NCBI GenBank assembly: GCA_046049675.1
Contig: JBJORA010000084.1
Coordinates: forward strand, 1-58,655
Origin: CAIXQW01 sp046049675
Lineage (GTDB): Bacteria > Bacteroidota > Bacteroidia > Chitinophagales > Chitinophagaceae
Direction: 5' to 3'
Length of the DNA: 58,655 bases
The position numbers and the translations under genes are program-made. The notes beneath the pieces are model-generated. The model was not told where the DNA came from. It worked only from the letters and a program-made list of their open reading frames with translations, and made no database searches. Of the stretch, positions 44,951 through 53,442 are shown piece by piece (the stretch's first letter is position 1; the number at the start of each line of letters is the position of its first letter).

Positions 44951-46375
44951 ATGTTGCTCAACTGCACAAATACTGAAATAAAACTATTTGAAAAAGTAGC
45001 ATTTGCTGCTCGAAAAATAGGTGTACCCGCTTACGTGGTGGGCGGCTTTGTGCGCGATAAAATTTTGGGCAGACCAACAAAAGATATAGACATCGTTTGT
45101 GTTGGCGATGGTATTGCTTTGGCTAATGCGGTTGCAAAACTATTTACACCAACTGCTCATATTGCTATTTTCAAAACGTACGGTACAGCACAATTGAAAG
45201 CAGATGGTGTAGAGCTAGAGTTTGTAGGCGCACGCAAAGAAAGCTATACGCCCGAAAGTAGAAATCCAGAGGTTGAACCAGGCACTTTAGAAGACGATCA
45301 ACTACGCAGAGATTTTACAATCAATGCACTAGCCATGTCGCTTAACGAAGAAAACTATGGCGAAGTACTTGATCCGTTCAATGGCTTAAAGCATTTACAA
45401 CAAAAGCTGCTCATAACGCCACAAGAGCCAGATCAAACTTTTAGCGATGACCCCTTGCGTATGATGCGCGCTATACGATTTGCCGCTCAATTACAATTTA
45501 CAATTGAGCCGTACACGTTTGCAAGCATTAAAAGCAATGCAGACCGTATTAGCATTATTTCGCAAGAACGCATTACTACCGAACTCAATAAAATAATGCT
45601 AAGCAAGAAGCCTAGTATCGGGTTTGATTTGCTTGACAAAAGCGACTTGCTGCCAAAAGTATTTAGCCAAGTTAGCGATTTGAAGGGCGTAGATAGAATT
45701 GGAGGACAAGGCCACAAGGATAATTTCTACCACACGCTGCAAGTGCTAGATAACGTGGCACAAACCAGCAATGACTTATGGTTGAGATGGGCTGCCCTAT
45801 TGCACGATATCGCCAAACCTGCAACAAAAAGCTTTGAGCCTGGCCATGGCTGGACTTTTCATAATCACGAACATGTGGGTGCTAAAATGGTACCGCGCAT
45901 TTTTGCAAAGCTTGGATTGCCAATGGGCGCAGAAATGCGATTTGTACAAAAATTGGTGATGCTGCACTTAAGGCCTATTAGTCTTACGAAGAATGAAGTA
46001 ACTGATAGCGCTGTTAGACGACTATTGTTTGATGCTGCTGAAGATTTAGAAGCACTACTAATACTTTGCAATGCCGATGTAACAAGCAAGGATGCAAAAA
46101 AAGTAGCACGTATTCGCGAAAACTTTGAGCTTGTAAAAAGTAAACTCATAGATGTAGAAGAACGCGACAAAATTAGAAATTGGGAACCTCCTATTAGTGG
46201 CGAACTCATTATGAGCACATTTGGCATTGCGCCAAGTAAAATTGTAGGCGATATTAAACTTGCAATTCGCGAAGCTATACTAGATGGCAAAATATCAAAC
46301 GATTACCAGCAAGCATACGATATGATGCTAGAACTTGGTGATGGCCTAGGCCTTAAGGCTGTTAAACAAAATTAG
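44951..46375 (+). CDS. cca: CCA tRNA nucleotidyltransferase with HD domain
   Basis: Adds or repairs the CCA end of tRNAs. The 474-residue protein has the class II nucleotidyltransferase head (YVVGGFVRDKILGRPTKDID with the catalytic DxD), RRDFTINALAMSL, DPLRMMRAIRFAAQL, and a C-terminal HD phosphohydrolase domain at about 265-375 (GHKDNFYHTLQVLDN, LLHDIAKPATK). Members of this family with an HD domain have CCA-adding or poly(A) polymerase activity; CCA addition is the likely one here since no other cca is visible. Confidence 0.92.
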   Translation: MLLNCTNTEIKLFEKVAFAARKIGVPAYVVGGFVRDKILGRPTKDIDIVCVGDGIALANAVAKLFTPTAHIAIFKTYGTAQLKADGVELEFVGARKESYTPESRNPEVEPGTLEDDQLRRDFTINALAMSLNEENYGEVLDPFNGLKHLQQKLLITPQEPDQTFSDDPLRMMRAIRFAAQLQFTIEPYTFASIKSNADRISIISQERITTELNKIMLSKKPSIGFDLLDKSDLLPKVFSQVSDLKGVDRIGGQGHKDNFYHTLQVLDNVAQTSNDLWLRWAALLHDIAKPATKSFEPGHGWTFHNHEHVGAKMVPRIFAKLGLPMGAEMRFVQKLVMLHLRPISLTKNEVTDSAVRRLLFDAAEDLEALLILCNADVTSKDAKKVARIRENFELVKSKLIDVEERDKIRNWEPPISGELIMSTFGIAPSKIVGDIKLAIREAILDGKISNDYQQAYDMMLELGDGLGLKAVKQN

Positions 46376-46385
46376 CCACTGCACC

Positions 46386-46697
46386 TTATGGCTCTACAAC
46401 AACGCTTCTAGAAGTGCTGGCAGTTTCTTTAAAATCGTCGTTGCCAACAATAAGCTGCACTTCGTAAACGCCTGCACTTGACATTTTTACACGAGGGTTA
46501 TTTACCGAAGATGTACCACCGAGTGGGAACAGCCACTTTACATCTGTGTAATCGGTACTGCAGTTGACAAGCGTAACAGTATCGTTTACTTTGAGAGTCG
46601 TATCGCTAAACTCAAAGCAAGCCTTAGGTTGACGTGTGCAAGCAGCACTAACTAGCATCACAGCGATAACAAATATAGAAAGTAACTTATTGGTCAT
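46386..46697 (-). CDS. Small PKD-domain lipoprotein
   Basis: A 103-residue lipoprotein. Its signal peptide ends in a lipobox, SAAC, with Cys20 as the acylated residue. The rest is a single PKD-like Ig fold (CFEFSDTTLKVNDTVTLVNCS, VKWLFPLGG, SSAGVYEVQLIVGND). PKD domains mediate protein or carbohydrate contact. Two further Cys may form a disulfide. A TAAATTTG box ends 7 bases before the ATG. The function is unknown. Confidence 0.75.
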   Translation of the reverse strand: MTNKLLSIFVIAVMLVSAACTRQPKACFEFSDTTLKVNDTVTLVNCSTDYTDVKWLFPLGGTSSVNNPRVKMSSAGVYEVQLIVGNDDFKETASTSRSVVVEP

Positions 46698-46704
46698 TGT
46701 GGGT

Positions 46705-46712
46705 CAAATTTA
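46705..46712 (-). promoter_or_regulatory. TAnnTTTG box 7 bases before the PKD lipoprotein start
   Basis: TAAATTTG, then ACCCACA, then ATG at 46697, minus strand. Confidence 0.55.
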
Positions 46713-46781
46713 GTGAAAAAACGCAAACCTTCTATAAAAGTATTAGTTTCAGTAAATAGGCACTATTTGCAATGATACCGC

Positions 46782-47264
46782 CTACTTAATCTTGCGCTCT
46801 AGCAAGCCAGAGTCTTTCATATCGGGCTGTTGCGGCGCTGTGGGCTCGTTCGGCAAGGGTTCCACTGGCACTTCCTTTGGAGGAACTTCTAGCGTTTTAG
46901 GTTCTTCTTTTGCTTTTTTTTTAATCACTTCTACTTTAACAGTAGTTAAGCCAGCATTATAGAAGCCGAGTTCTTTCGCGCAGCGTTGTGTCATGTCAAC
47001 AAGTCTTTTGCTATTGGGCGCCAATCTGTCGTTTACAACAACTTCTACACTTTTGCCATTTTTTGTATTGGTAACGCGCACTCTTGTACCTAATGGCAAC
47101 TTATTGCACGCACATGTCATACCGTTGTTGCTAAATACAGCGCCCGTAGCAGTTTTGCGTCCATTAAATTTAGATGCGTAAAAACTAGCAGTGCCAGTAA
47201 GCGTTTGTGCTTGCAATTGTATGTATAAAAACAATACAAGAAGTACACTAAATATTTTTTTCAT
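46782..47264 (-). CDS. rlpA: RlpA-like (double-psi beta-barrel) septal-ring protein
   Basis: A 160-residue protein with a signal peptide (1-19, ending QLQAQ), an RlpA-type double-psi beta-barrel at about 23-115 (GTASFYASKFNGRKTATG, LPLGTRVRVTN, VEVVVNDRLAPNSKRLVDMT), and a low-complexity Pro/Glu/Lys tail. RlpA proteins are lytic transglycosylases that act on denuded glycan strands at the septum. The SPOR domain of E. coli RlpA is absent and the catalytic Glu is not obvious, so enzymatic activity is uncertain. The murB gene lies 30 bases upstream on the same strand. Confidence 0.85.
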   Translation of the reverse strand: MKKIFSVLLVLFLYIQLQAQTLTGTASFYASKFNGRKTATGAVFSNNGMTCACNKLPLGTRVRVTNTKNGKSVEVVVNDRLAPNSKRLVDMTQRCAKELGFYNAGLTTVKVEVIKKKAKEEPKTLEVPPKEVPVEPLPNEPTAPQQPDMKDSGLLERKIK

Positions 47265-47294
47265 TTTGAGTGTTTGTGTTTGTGTTACAAAAAT

Positions 47295-48314
47295 CTACCA
47301 CACATTAACCTCTCTCTCCAATGTAATGTTATATTTTTTCTGCACAGCATCAATGATTTGCGCGCTTAAGTTATACACATCACTGCCATTAGCGCCGCCA
47401 TAGTTAACTAAAACAAGTGCTTGCTGTTTGTGTACGCCAACTTTATCGGCAGTATAACCTTTCAAACCACATTGCTCTATGAGCCAGCCCGCAGGAACTT
47501 TCTTGAAGCCTTTTTTTGCATTATAGGCTGGCATGTTTGGAAAACTTTTAATCAGCGTTTCGTATTGTGCCTCTTCAATTTCAGGATTCTTGAAAAACGA
47601 GCCAGCATTACCAATCTTAGCAGGATCGGGTAATTTACTTTGCCTAATCGCAATAACTGCGTTGCTGATAGCACGCGCACTCAACTCTGTTACACCTTGT
47701 TCTTGCAGCATATCGCTGATGGCACCATAGCTTGTATTGAACCTCGCAAGCTTGTTAAGCTTGAATTGTACTTCGCAAATAACATACCTGCTTGGCCATT
47801 TACTTTTGAAGATACTGTCTCTATAGGCAAAATTGCAATCGGCACTGCTAAAAGTGTGTGTGCTTAAATCTGTACTATCTACAGCGGTCAATTGGTAAAA
47901 GAAATCTCTAATTTCTACACCATAAGCACCAATGTTTTGAATTGGCGCTGCGCCAACAGTGCCGGGAATCAAACTTAAATTTTCTAGCCCTTGATAGCCT
48001 TGCTCAATGCTCCACAATACAAACGCATGCCAATTGCTTCCGCCTTTAGCAGACACAATTGCTTCATCATCTGTTTCTGAAATAAGATGCATGCCTTGCA
48101 TATTATTTTTCAGTAAAGCACCTTCAAAGTTTTTTGTAAACAAGATATTGCTGCCGCCGCCAAGTATCTTAAAGGGCAAAGATTTTGCACGCGCATCTTC
48201 TAGCAAAGCAATCAATTCTGCCTGCGTACTGAACTCGCCAAACCATGCTGCGCTTACATCAATACCAAAAGTATTGATTTCTTTAAGTGAGATATTTTGC
48301 TGCAGTAGACTCAT
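47295..48314 (-). CDS. murB: UDP-N-acetylenolpyruvoylglucosamine reductase
   Basis: FAD enzyme that reduces UDP-GlcNAc-enolpyruvate to UDP-MurNAc in peptidoglycan synthesis. The 339-residue length and motifs fit type I MurB (E. coli type): FAD site LGGGSNILF, GTVGAAPIQNIGAYGVEI, and the catalytic Ser loop GNAGSFFKNP, followed by PAGWLIEQCGLKGY. The ATG is directly after the stop of the response regulator gene, so the two are probably co-transcribed. rlpA follows. Confidence 0.95.
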   Translation of the reverse strand: MSLLQQNISLKEINTFGIDVSAAWFGEFSTQAELIALLEDARAKSLPFKILGGGSNILFTKNFEGALLKNNMQGMHLISETDDEAIVSAKGGSNWHAFVLWSIEQGYQGLENLSLIPGTVGAAPIQNIGAYGVEIRDFFYQLTAVDSTDLSTHTFSSADCNFAYRDSIFKSKWPSRYVICEVQFKLNKLARFNTSYGAISDMLQEQGVTELSARAISNAVIAIRQSKLPDPAKIGNAGSFFKNPEIEEAQYETLIKSFPNMPAYNAKKGFKKVPAGWLIEQCGLKGYTADKVGVHKQQALVLVNYGGANGSDVYNLSAQIIDAVQKKYNITLEREVNVW

Positions 48315-49490
48315 TTAATTTGTACGCATGATTACGAAGTCTGCAACATCTTGTGCAGTAATAGTTTTGCCGCTAAGTATAACTAAGCGAGCAATCGCAT
48401 TATGTAGTTCACGAATATTGCCTGTCCAATTGTGACTCTGCAATTCTTTAATAGCCTCTGCAGAAATACTTTTATGTGGCATTTTGTATTCGTCGCAAAC
48501 CTTTATTAGAAAATGTTCCACTAATTGTGGTATATCATCTCTTCTATCGTTGAGCGACGGCACGCGTATGATGATAACGCTTAGACGATGATAAAGATCT
48601 AACCTAAAACGTTTAGCCTCTACCTCTTCCATGAGGTCTTTATTTGTTGCAGCAATAACGCGTACATCTACATCTATCTCTTTCTCTCCACCAACGCGCG
48701 TAATTTTTCCTTCTTGCAAAGCACGCAAAACTTTGGCTTGCGCATCTAAACTCATATCGCCCACTTCATCCAAGAATAAAGTGCCGCCATGCGCTAATTC
48801 AAACTTACCAATGCGCTGCTTTACAGCACTTGTAAACGATCCTTTTTCATGACCAAATAATTCGCTTTCAATCAACTCGCTTGGAATTGCTGCACAGTTG
48901 ACTTCTACCAATGCTTTGCCGGCTCTATTACTTTCGGCGTGCAACACTTTAGCAACCACTTCTTTACCACTACCATTTTCGCCAAGTATTAGCACACGTG
49001 CGTCCGTTGGCGCAACTTTACTTACAGTAGTACGAATTGTTTGCATCGCCTCGCAGCTACCAATCATATCTACTGCTGTACCAGCAACTTTCTTTTTTAG
49101 TACAACAGTTTCCGTAACCAAGCTACTTTTTTCAGCTGCATTGCGTACGGTAATCAATAAGCGGTTCAAGTCTGGCGGTTTGCTAATATAATCAAAGGCC
49201 CCTTTACGCACAGCTTCTACAGCCATATCAAGCTGGTTGTTGCCGCTAATAATAATGATTGGTACATCTGGCTTTTCAAGACGCGCCTTTTCCAAAAACT
49301 CCAAGCCATCAATTTTGGGCATCTTGATATCGCACAAAACAATTTCGTAATCATTTGCCTTAAACAAATTAATTGCTTCAAACCCATCAGCAGCTTCTTC
49401 TACAGCAAAACCTTCCTCGCTTAGAATTTCTTTGAGTACATTTCTAATTGCGCGCTCGTCGTCTACAACGAGAATCTTTTTTGCTGCCAT
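48315..49490 (-). CDS. Response regulator with sigma-54-type AAA+ domain, no DNA-binding domain
   Basis: A 391-residue protein with an N-terminal receiver domain (1-120; phospho-acceptor Asp54 in LCDIKMPKIDG) and an NtrC-like AAA+ domain at about 145-385 (Walker A GENGSGKEV, Walker B GGTLFLDEVGDM, arginine finger region). In NtrC-type activators the GAFTGA loop contacts sigma-54; here it reads GSFTSA, with two substitutions. The protein stops right after the AAA+ domain (ending DVADFVIMRTN), without the usual Fis-type HTH. So it may not bind DNA directly or may not use sigma-54 in the usual way. No sensor kinase is adjacent. Confidence 0.88.
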   Translation of the reverse strand: MAAKKILVVDDERAIRNVLKEILSEEGFAVEEAADGFEAINLFKANDYEIVLCDIKMPKIDGLEFLEKARLEKPDVPIIIISGNNQLDMAVEAVRKGAFDYISKPPDLNRLLITVRNAAEKSSLVTETVVLKKKVAGTAVDMIGSCEAMQTIRTTVSKVAPTDARVLILGENGSGKEVVAKVLHAESNRAGKALVEVNCAAIPSELIESELFGHEKGSFTSAVKQRIGKFELAHGGTLFLDEVGDMSLDAQAKVLRALQEGKITRVGGEKEIDVDVRVIAATNKDLMEEVEAKRFRLDLYHRLSVIIIRVPSLNDRRDDIPQLVEHFLIKVCDEYKMPHKSISAEAIKELQSHNWTGNIRELHNAIARLVILSGKTITAQDVADFVIMRTN

Positions 49491-49511
49491 GTAGTTATCT
49501 TGTTTTGCTAT

Positions 49512-50252
49512 CTAAAGTTTTTCTGTTTTAATTAATTTGCCTTCGCTGTCATAGGTTTTCCAAATGCCTTTGGCTTCGCCGTTTGTGTAGCTACCTTCTG
49601 TCGCAACTTTACCATTGTCGTGGTATGTTTTCCAAAGGCCTACCCTTTTATCGTTCAAGTAATTACCTTCTGTTTTGATATTGCCATTCTCGTAGTACTC
49701 CTTAATACCTCCGTCAAGCTTGCCATCGGTGTAATTATATTCTGTACTAAGATTACCATTTTCAAAAAACCACTTGTTTGTGCCGACGCGTTTATTATTG
49801 CTGTAAAACCCAACCTCTTGTTTTTTACCACTTAAAAAATTCCTATAAACGGGACCATCCTTTAAGCCCATATTAAAGTTTAGTTCCTCGGCCAGCGCTG
49901 CACTTTTATAATACTTACGCCACGCACCATGCGGAATATCGTCGTAGTACTGCGCCATTGCCTCTACATAACCATCTAAACCTAGATAGAAGAAAAAGCC
50001 GTGCTTCTTGCCGTGCCTAAAACTTTCAACTAGATTGGGGAAACCATTTGCCGCATATGTCGTGCGCGTGCCATGTAATAGGCCTTGCTGATCTACGTAA
50101 GCCTCATAATATACGCGTGTATTTCTAATAGCTCTAACACGTACTGTGCTATCTGGCATTAGTTCGCGCACAGTATCCATTACAGGCACTTGTGCAAAAG
50201 CGCTTGACAGAAATACAAGCAATAAAGCCGCTGTAAGAAATAGTTTCCTCAC
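49512..50252 (-). CDS. Secreted MORN-repeat (YwqK-like) protein
   Basis: A 246-residue protein with a signal peptide (VRKLFLTAALLLVFLSSAFA) followed by tandem MORN-like repeats (GTRTTYAANGFPNLVESF, KLDGGIKEYYENGNIKTEG, KRVGLWKTYHDNGKVATEG, EAKGIWKTYDSEGKLIKTE). Database labels such as toxin-antitoxin system YwqK family antitoxin are often attached to this repeat, but there is no toxin partner here, so no such role is claimed. GTG at 50252 is chosen because a TACTTTTA box ends 4 bases upstream; the frame is open to 50294. Confidence 0.8.
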   Translation of the reverse strand: MRKLFLTAALLLVFLSSAFAQVPVMDTVRELMPDSTVRVRAIRNTRVYYEAYVDQQGLLHGTRTTYAANGFPNLVESFRHGKKHGFFFYLGLDGYVEAMAQYYDDIPHGAWRKYYKSAALAEELNFNMGLKDGPVYRNFLSGKKQEVGFYSNNKRVGTNKWFFENGNLSTEYNYTDGKLDGGIKEYYENGNIKTEGNYLNDKRVGLWKTYHDNGKVATEGSYTNGEAKGIWKTYDSEGKLIKTEKL

Positions 50253-50256
50253 AGGG

Positions 50257-50264
50257 TAAAAGTA
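50257..50264 (-). promoter_or_regulatory. TAnnTTTA box 4 bases before the MORN protein start
   Basis: TACTTTTA, then CCCT, then GTG, minus strand. It is the same box and spacing as at 56458 (TACTTTTA, CCCC, ATG). The final G of the consensus is A in both. Confidence 0.45.
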
Positions 50265-50306
50265 TGTAAATCTGTAACTGTGTGCAGTAAGCAATTGTTA
50301 ATCAGC

Positions 50307-50654
50307 CTATAAATGCAAAGCATCTTTCTTAGCCAATAGACTTTCCACTGTTTCGCGATACATTTCATCTGGTACGCAGCAGTCCACTGGGCATACAGCA
50401 GCACATTGTGGCTCTTCATGAAAACCTTGACACTCCGTACACTTGTTTGGGCTTATATAATAAGTATCGTTGGCGATAGGACTATTTTTAGCAGCAGCAG
50501 CTATAACGCTACCATCCATTAAAGTAAAATCACCTTTTACGCTTGTGCCGTCAGCAATAGCCCACTCCACGCCACCCTCATAAATAGCATTATTAGGACA
50601 CTCAGGCTCGCAAGCTCCGCAGTTAATACAATCTTCAGTAATTATAATTGCCAT
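50307..50654 (-). CDS. 2x[4Fe-4S] ferredoxin
   Basis: A 115-residue dicluster ferredoxin. Cluster motif 1 is CINCGACEPECP and cluster motif 2 is split, CTECQGFHEEPQCAAVCPVDCC, as in the 8Fe ferredoxin family common in Bacteroidota and Proteobacteria. The frame is open to 50759, but the upstream part lacks family similarity; ATG at 50654 (MAIIITEDCINCG) fits. A TACATTTG box lies 51 bases upstream (50706-50713). It diverges from the acyl-CoA reductase gene, a typical pairing in Bacteroidota. Confidence 0.92.
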   Translation of the reverse strand: MAIIITEDCINCGACEPECPNNAIYEGGVEWAIADGTSVKGDFTLMDGSVIAAAAKNSPIANDTYYISPNKCTECQGFHEEPQCAAVCPVDCCVPDEMYRETVESLLAKKDALHL

Positions 50655-50810
50655 ATACTCGAATTTTCTTTTTTTATTCGGGCCAAAAAATCCTAGCCCT
50701 TGTTGCAAATGTAATTGTTTTTGGCAATCGTAGCAGCGTGGTGGATTATTTTTTAACACGATGGCAGTTTAGTACAACATAGGTCAATACACTTTGCCCT
50801 TTACACGGCG

Positions 50811-50818
50811 TACTTTTG
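50811..50818 (+). promoter_or_regulatory. TAnnTTTG box 5 bases before the acyl-CoA reductase start
   Basis: TACTTTTG, then CAGCT, then ATG at 50824. Fixes the start downstream of the longer open frame that begins at 50794. Confidence 0.55.
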
Positions 50819-50823
50819 CAGCT

Positions 50824-51819
50824 ATGCAATTGCAGCAACGAATAAAGGATTTAGTAAAACTTGGCATTTACATGCAGCAGCATGAAAAATTTGCCGAAGC
50901 CAAAGCAGAAGCATTTTACGCCAATGCATGGTTTGAGCCTGCGTTTATTGACAACGCTACAAATGCTATTTGCGAAGCTTATCTTAAAGCGGAAGTATTA
51001 GAAGCTGCCGCTGCTCAATATCAATTGAGTAACGAACGCACAGGCAAGTGTGTAGGCATCATTTGCGCTGGCAACATCCCTATGGTGGGCATGCACGATA
51101 TGATTTGCGCTTTACTAGCAGGCCATAACGTCTTGCTAAAGCTTAGCAGCAAAGATGAAGTGTTGATGAAAGCAACAATTGCTTTTTTACACAGCCTAGA
51201 TAGCTATTGGCAACAAGCCATCGTTGTAAGCGAAATGCTTAAAGGTTGCGATGCCTATATTGCAACGGGCAGTAATAATACAGCGCGCTATTTTGAACAG
51301 TATTTTGGTAAATACAAAAGCATTATCCGTCGTAATAGAACAAGTGCCGCGATTTTACATGGCACAGAAACTACTGAAGAACTAAAACTTTTGGCCAAGG
51401 ATATGTTGCTTTATTTTGGCATGGGTTGCCGCAATATTACAAAGCTGTATGTGCCACAGGACTATAATTTTGAAGCACTGTTGAACGAAGCTTTTGTGGA
51501 TTTTGCACAATACAAAGGCCATACAAAACTTAAAAATAATTACGACTACAACTTAGCCATTCATCTCTTAAATGGCAAGCAATACATGAGCAATGAGTTG
51601 CTACTTTTTGTGGAAAATGACGCCTTGTTTTCGCCAATAAGTACAGTGCATTATTCGCACTACAGTAATATTGATGATGCTTATAAAGCATTGGAAAACA
51701 ATAATGATTTGCAATGTATTGTTGGTCACCGAGCCATACCATTTGGGCAGGCGCAGGCCCCGAGTTTCCTGAATTTTGCAGATGGTGTGGACACTTTGGC
51801 TTTTCTAGCTGATGTATAA
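50824..51819 (+). CDS. LuxC-like acyl-CoA reductase
   Basis: A 331-residue member of the acyl-CoA reductase (LuxC) branch of the aldehyde dehydrogenase fold, which makes a fatty aldehyde from acyl-CoA. Visible features: IICAGNIPMVGMHDMICALL (nucleotide-binding region), VLLKLSSKDEV, YIATGSNNTARYFEQYF, and the MGCRNITKLYVP segment with the catalytic Cys. It is shorter than LuxC (about 480 residues) and near the length usual for the Bacteroidota form. The substrate is unknown. Confidence 0.82.
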   Translation: MQLQQRIKDLVKLGIYMQQHEKFAEAKAEAFYANAWFEPAFIDNATNAICEAYLKAEVLEAAAAQYQLSNERTGKCVGIICAGNIPMVGMHDMICALLAGHNVLLKLSSKDEVLMKATIAFLHSLDSYWQQAIVVSEMLKGCDAYIATGSNNTARYFEQYFGKYKSIIRRNRTSAAILHGTETTEELKLLAKDMLLYFGMGCRNITKLYVPQDYNFEALLNEAFVDFAQYKGHTKLKNNYDYNLAIHLLNGKQYMSNELLLFVENDALFSPISTVHYSHYSNIDDAYKALENNNDLQCIVGHRAIPFGQAQAPSFLNFADGVDTLAFLADV

Positions 51820-51893
51820 AATGGCCTAGGGTTAAAACTAGGTTAAGTCCTAAACCTTATGTTTTCTTTAAGTGTACAAATTGCAAAGCATTG

Positions 51894-51901
51894 TATTTTT
51901 G
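51894..51901 (+). promoter_or_regulatory. TAnnTTTG promoter box of htrA
   Basis: TATTTTTG, ending 34 bases before the htrA ATG. No good -33 TTG at the right spacing. Confidence 0.45.
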
Positions 51902-51935
51902 TGTTGTAAAAAATTTAATCAGTAATACATAAGAC

Positions 51936-53432
51936 ATGAATACAGCAGGTAAAATTTTAGGTGTTGTTGGCATTGCCGCCGTAACAAGTATTTGCACTTT
52001 TGCATTTAGTAAAAAGTACATCTACAACGATGTGCCACTACCAAGCATCAATCCTTCTAGTTTACTTAAAGAAGCAAGTTATACCGAACCGACTGGCAAT
52101 AATAATGGTGGCTATGTTAGTTTGGAAGCAGCGGCAGAAAAAGCAAGCAAAAGTGTAGTGCATGTTAAGATGGTAAAGGCTGGCCAAATTGTAACATCTA
52201 ACCCATTTGGCGACGATGGCTTTTTTGGGCAGATGTTTCAGCAACGTTTTTATCAGCCAGAACAAAGAGGCAGTGGCAGCGGCGTTATAATTAGTAGCGA
52301 TGGTTATATTATTACCAATAACCATGTTGTTGAAAATACAACAACTGTAACTGTAGTGTTGAATGATAAGCAAGAAAAACAAGCTAGAGTAATTGCCACA
52401 GATCCTAGTACTGATTTAGCACTATTGAAAATTGAAGCGACTAACTTACCATTTCTTAGTTACGGCAATAGCGATAATGTACGCTTAGCAGAATGGGTAC
52501 TTGCAGTTGGTTATCCCTTAGGCTTAGAAACTACAGTTACTGCAGGCATCATCAGCGCTAAGAGTCGCAGCTTAAACATGGCTGAACAAAGAGGTCAAGG
52601 TCAAGGCAATGCCATTGCCATTGAAAGTTTCTTGCAAACAGATGCAGCCATCAACCCAGGTAATAGTGGCGGTGCTTTGGTGAATGCTTCTGGCGAATTA
52701 ATAGGTATCAATACAGCTATTGCTTCTCCAACTGGTAGTTATGCAGGTTATGGCTATGCAATTCCAAGCAATTTGGTAAAGAAAGTAATTGAAGATCTTA
52801 AGAAATATGGCGAAGTACAGCGCGCAGTCTTAGGCATACAATTTGTTGACCGCAAAAACGCATCGCCAGAACAAATAAGTGCCCTTGGTTTAGACAAAAC
52901 AGATGGTGTATATGTAGGACAAGTATTGCCAAATAGCGGTGCTAGTGAGGCTGGACTAAAGACTGGTGATTTTATTACAAACATCAATGGAAAACCTGTT
53001 ACCACCACACCACAACTACTAGAACAAGTTGGCAGCTATCGTCCGGGCGATAAAGTACAATTGCAATATGTACGCGCAGGTAAACCTTACAATACCACTG
53101 TAACCTTGCGTAATGTCAACGGCAGTACCAGTGTTGTAAAAAGCGAAAAGGCAGACAAACTTGGCTTGCAACTAAAAGAACTTACAGCTGCAGAAGCAAA
53201 AAATTATGGTCTCGCAGGAGGCTTAATGGTGACAGATATTAAAAATGGTAAAGTTTCAGAACAAATCAGAATGAAGAAGGGCTTTATCATTACACAATTA
53301 GATGAAGTAGATGTGCGCACTGTTGCGGAATTTAATCGCAGAATTAATCAGCATCCAACGGGCAGCCTTACCATTAGTGGCAGCTATCCAAACTACAGAG
53401 GCTTGTACTACTATCAAGTAGATTTAAAGTAA
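51936..53432 (+). CDS. Do-family periplasmic serine protease (HtrA/DegP)
   Basis: A protease and chaperone for misfolded envelope proteins. The 498-residue protein has an N-terminal membrane/signal segment (about 5-25), a trypsin-like domain with catalytic triad His130 (ITNNHVVEN), Asp160 (DPSTDLALLK) and Ser244 (NPGNSGGALVN), and two PDZ domains (about 295-385; SGASEAGLKTGDFITNING, and about 400-498 with GGLMVTDIKNGKVSEQ). DegP, DegQ and DegS cannot be told apart; the two PDZ domains favour DegP/Q. The lipoprotein gene follows 10 bases downstream. Confidence 0.93.
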   Translation: MNTAGKILGVVGIAAVTSICTFAFSKKYIYNDVPLPSINPSSLLKEASYTEPTGNNNGGYVSLEAAAEKASKSVVHVKMVKAGQIVTSNPFGDDGFFGQMFQQRFYQPEQRGSGSGVIISSDGYIITNNHVVENTTTVTVVLNDKQEKQARVIATDPSTDLALLKIEATNLPFLSYGNSDNVRLAEWVLAVGYPLGLETTVTAGIISAKSRSLNMAEQRGQGQGNAIAIESFLQTDAAINPGNSGGALVNASGELIGINTAIASPTGSYAGYGYAIPSNLVKKVIEDLKKYGEVQRAVLGIQFVDRKNASPEQISALGLDKTDGVYVGQVLPNSGASEAGLKTGDFITNINGKPVTTTPQLLEQVGSYRPGDKVQLQYVRAGKPYNTTVTLRNVNGSTSVVKSEKADKLGLQLKELTAAEAKNYGLAGGLMVTDIKNGKVSEQIRMKKGFIITQLDEVDVRTVAEFNRRINQHPTGSLTISGSYPNYRGLYYYQVDLK

Positions 53433-53442
53433 GCCGAGTACG

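Noticed and set aside
45865..46290. 141-codon minus-strand open frame inside cca
   Set aside because: Shadow of the cca HD-domain region; Ser/Ile-rich without recognisable features.
49512..50252. Toxin-antitoxin system (YwqK label)
   Set aside because: Only MORN repeats and a signal peptide are seen; there is no toxin-like partner, and the neighbours are a ferredoxin and a response regulator gene.
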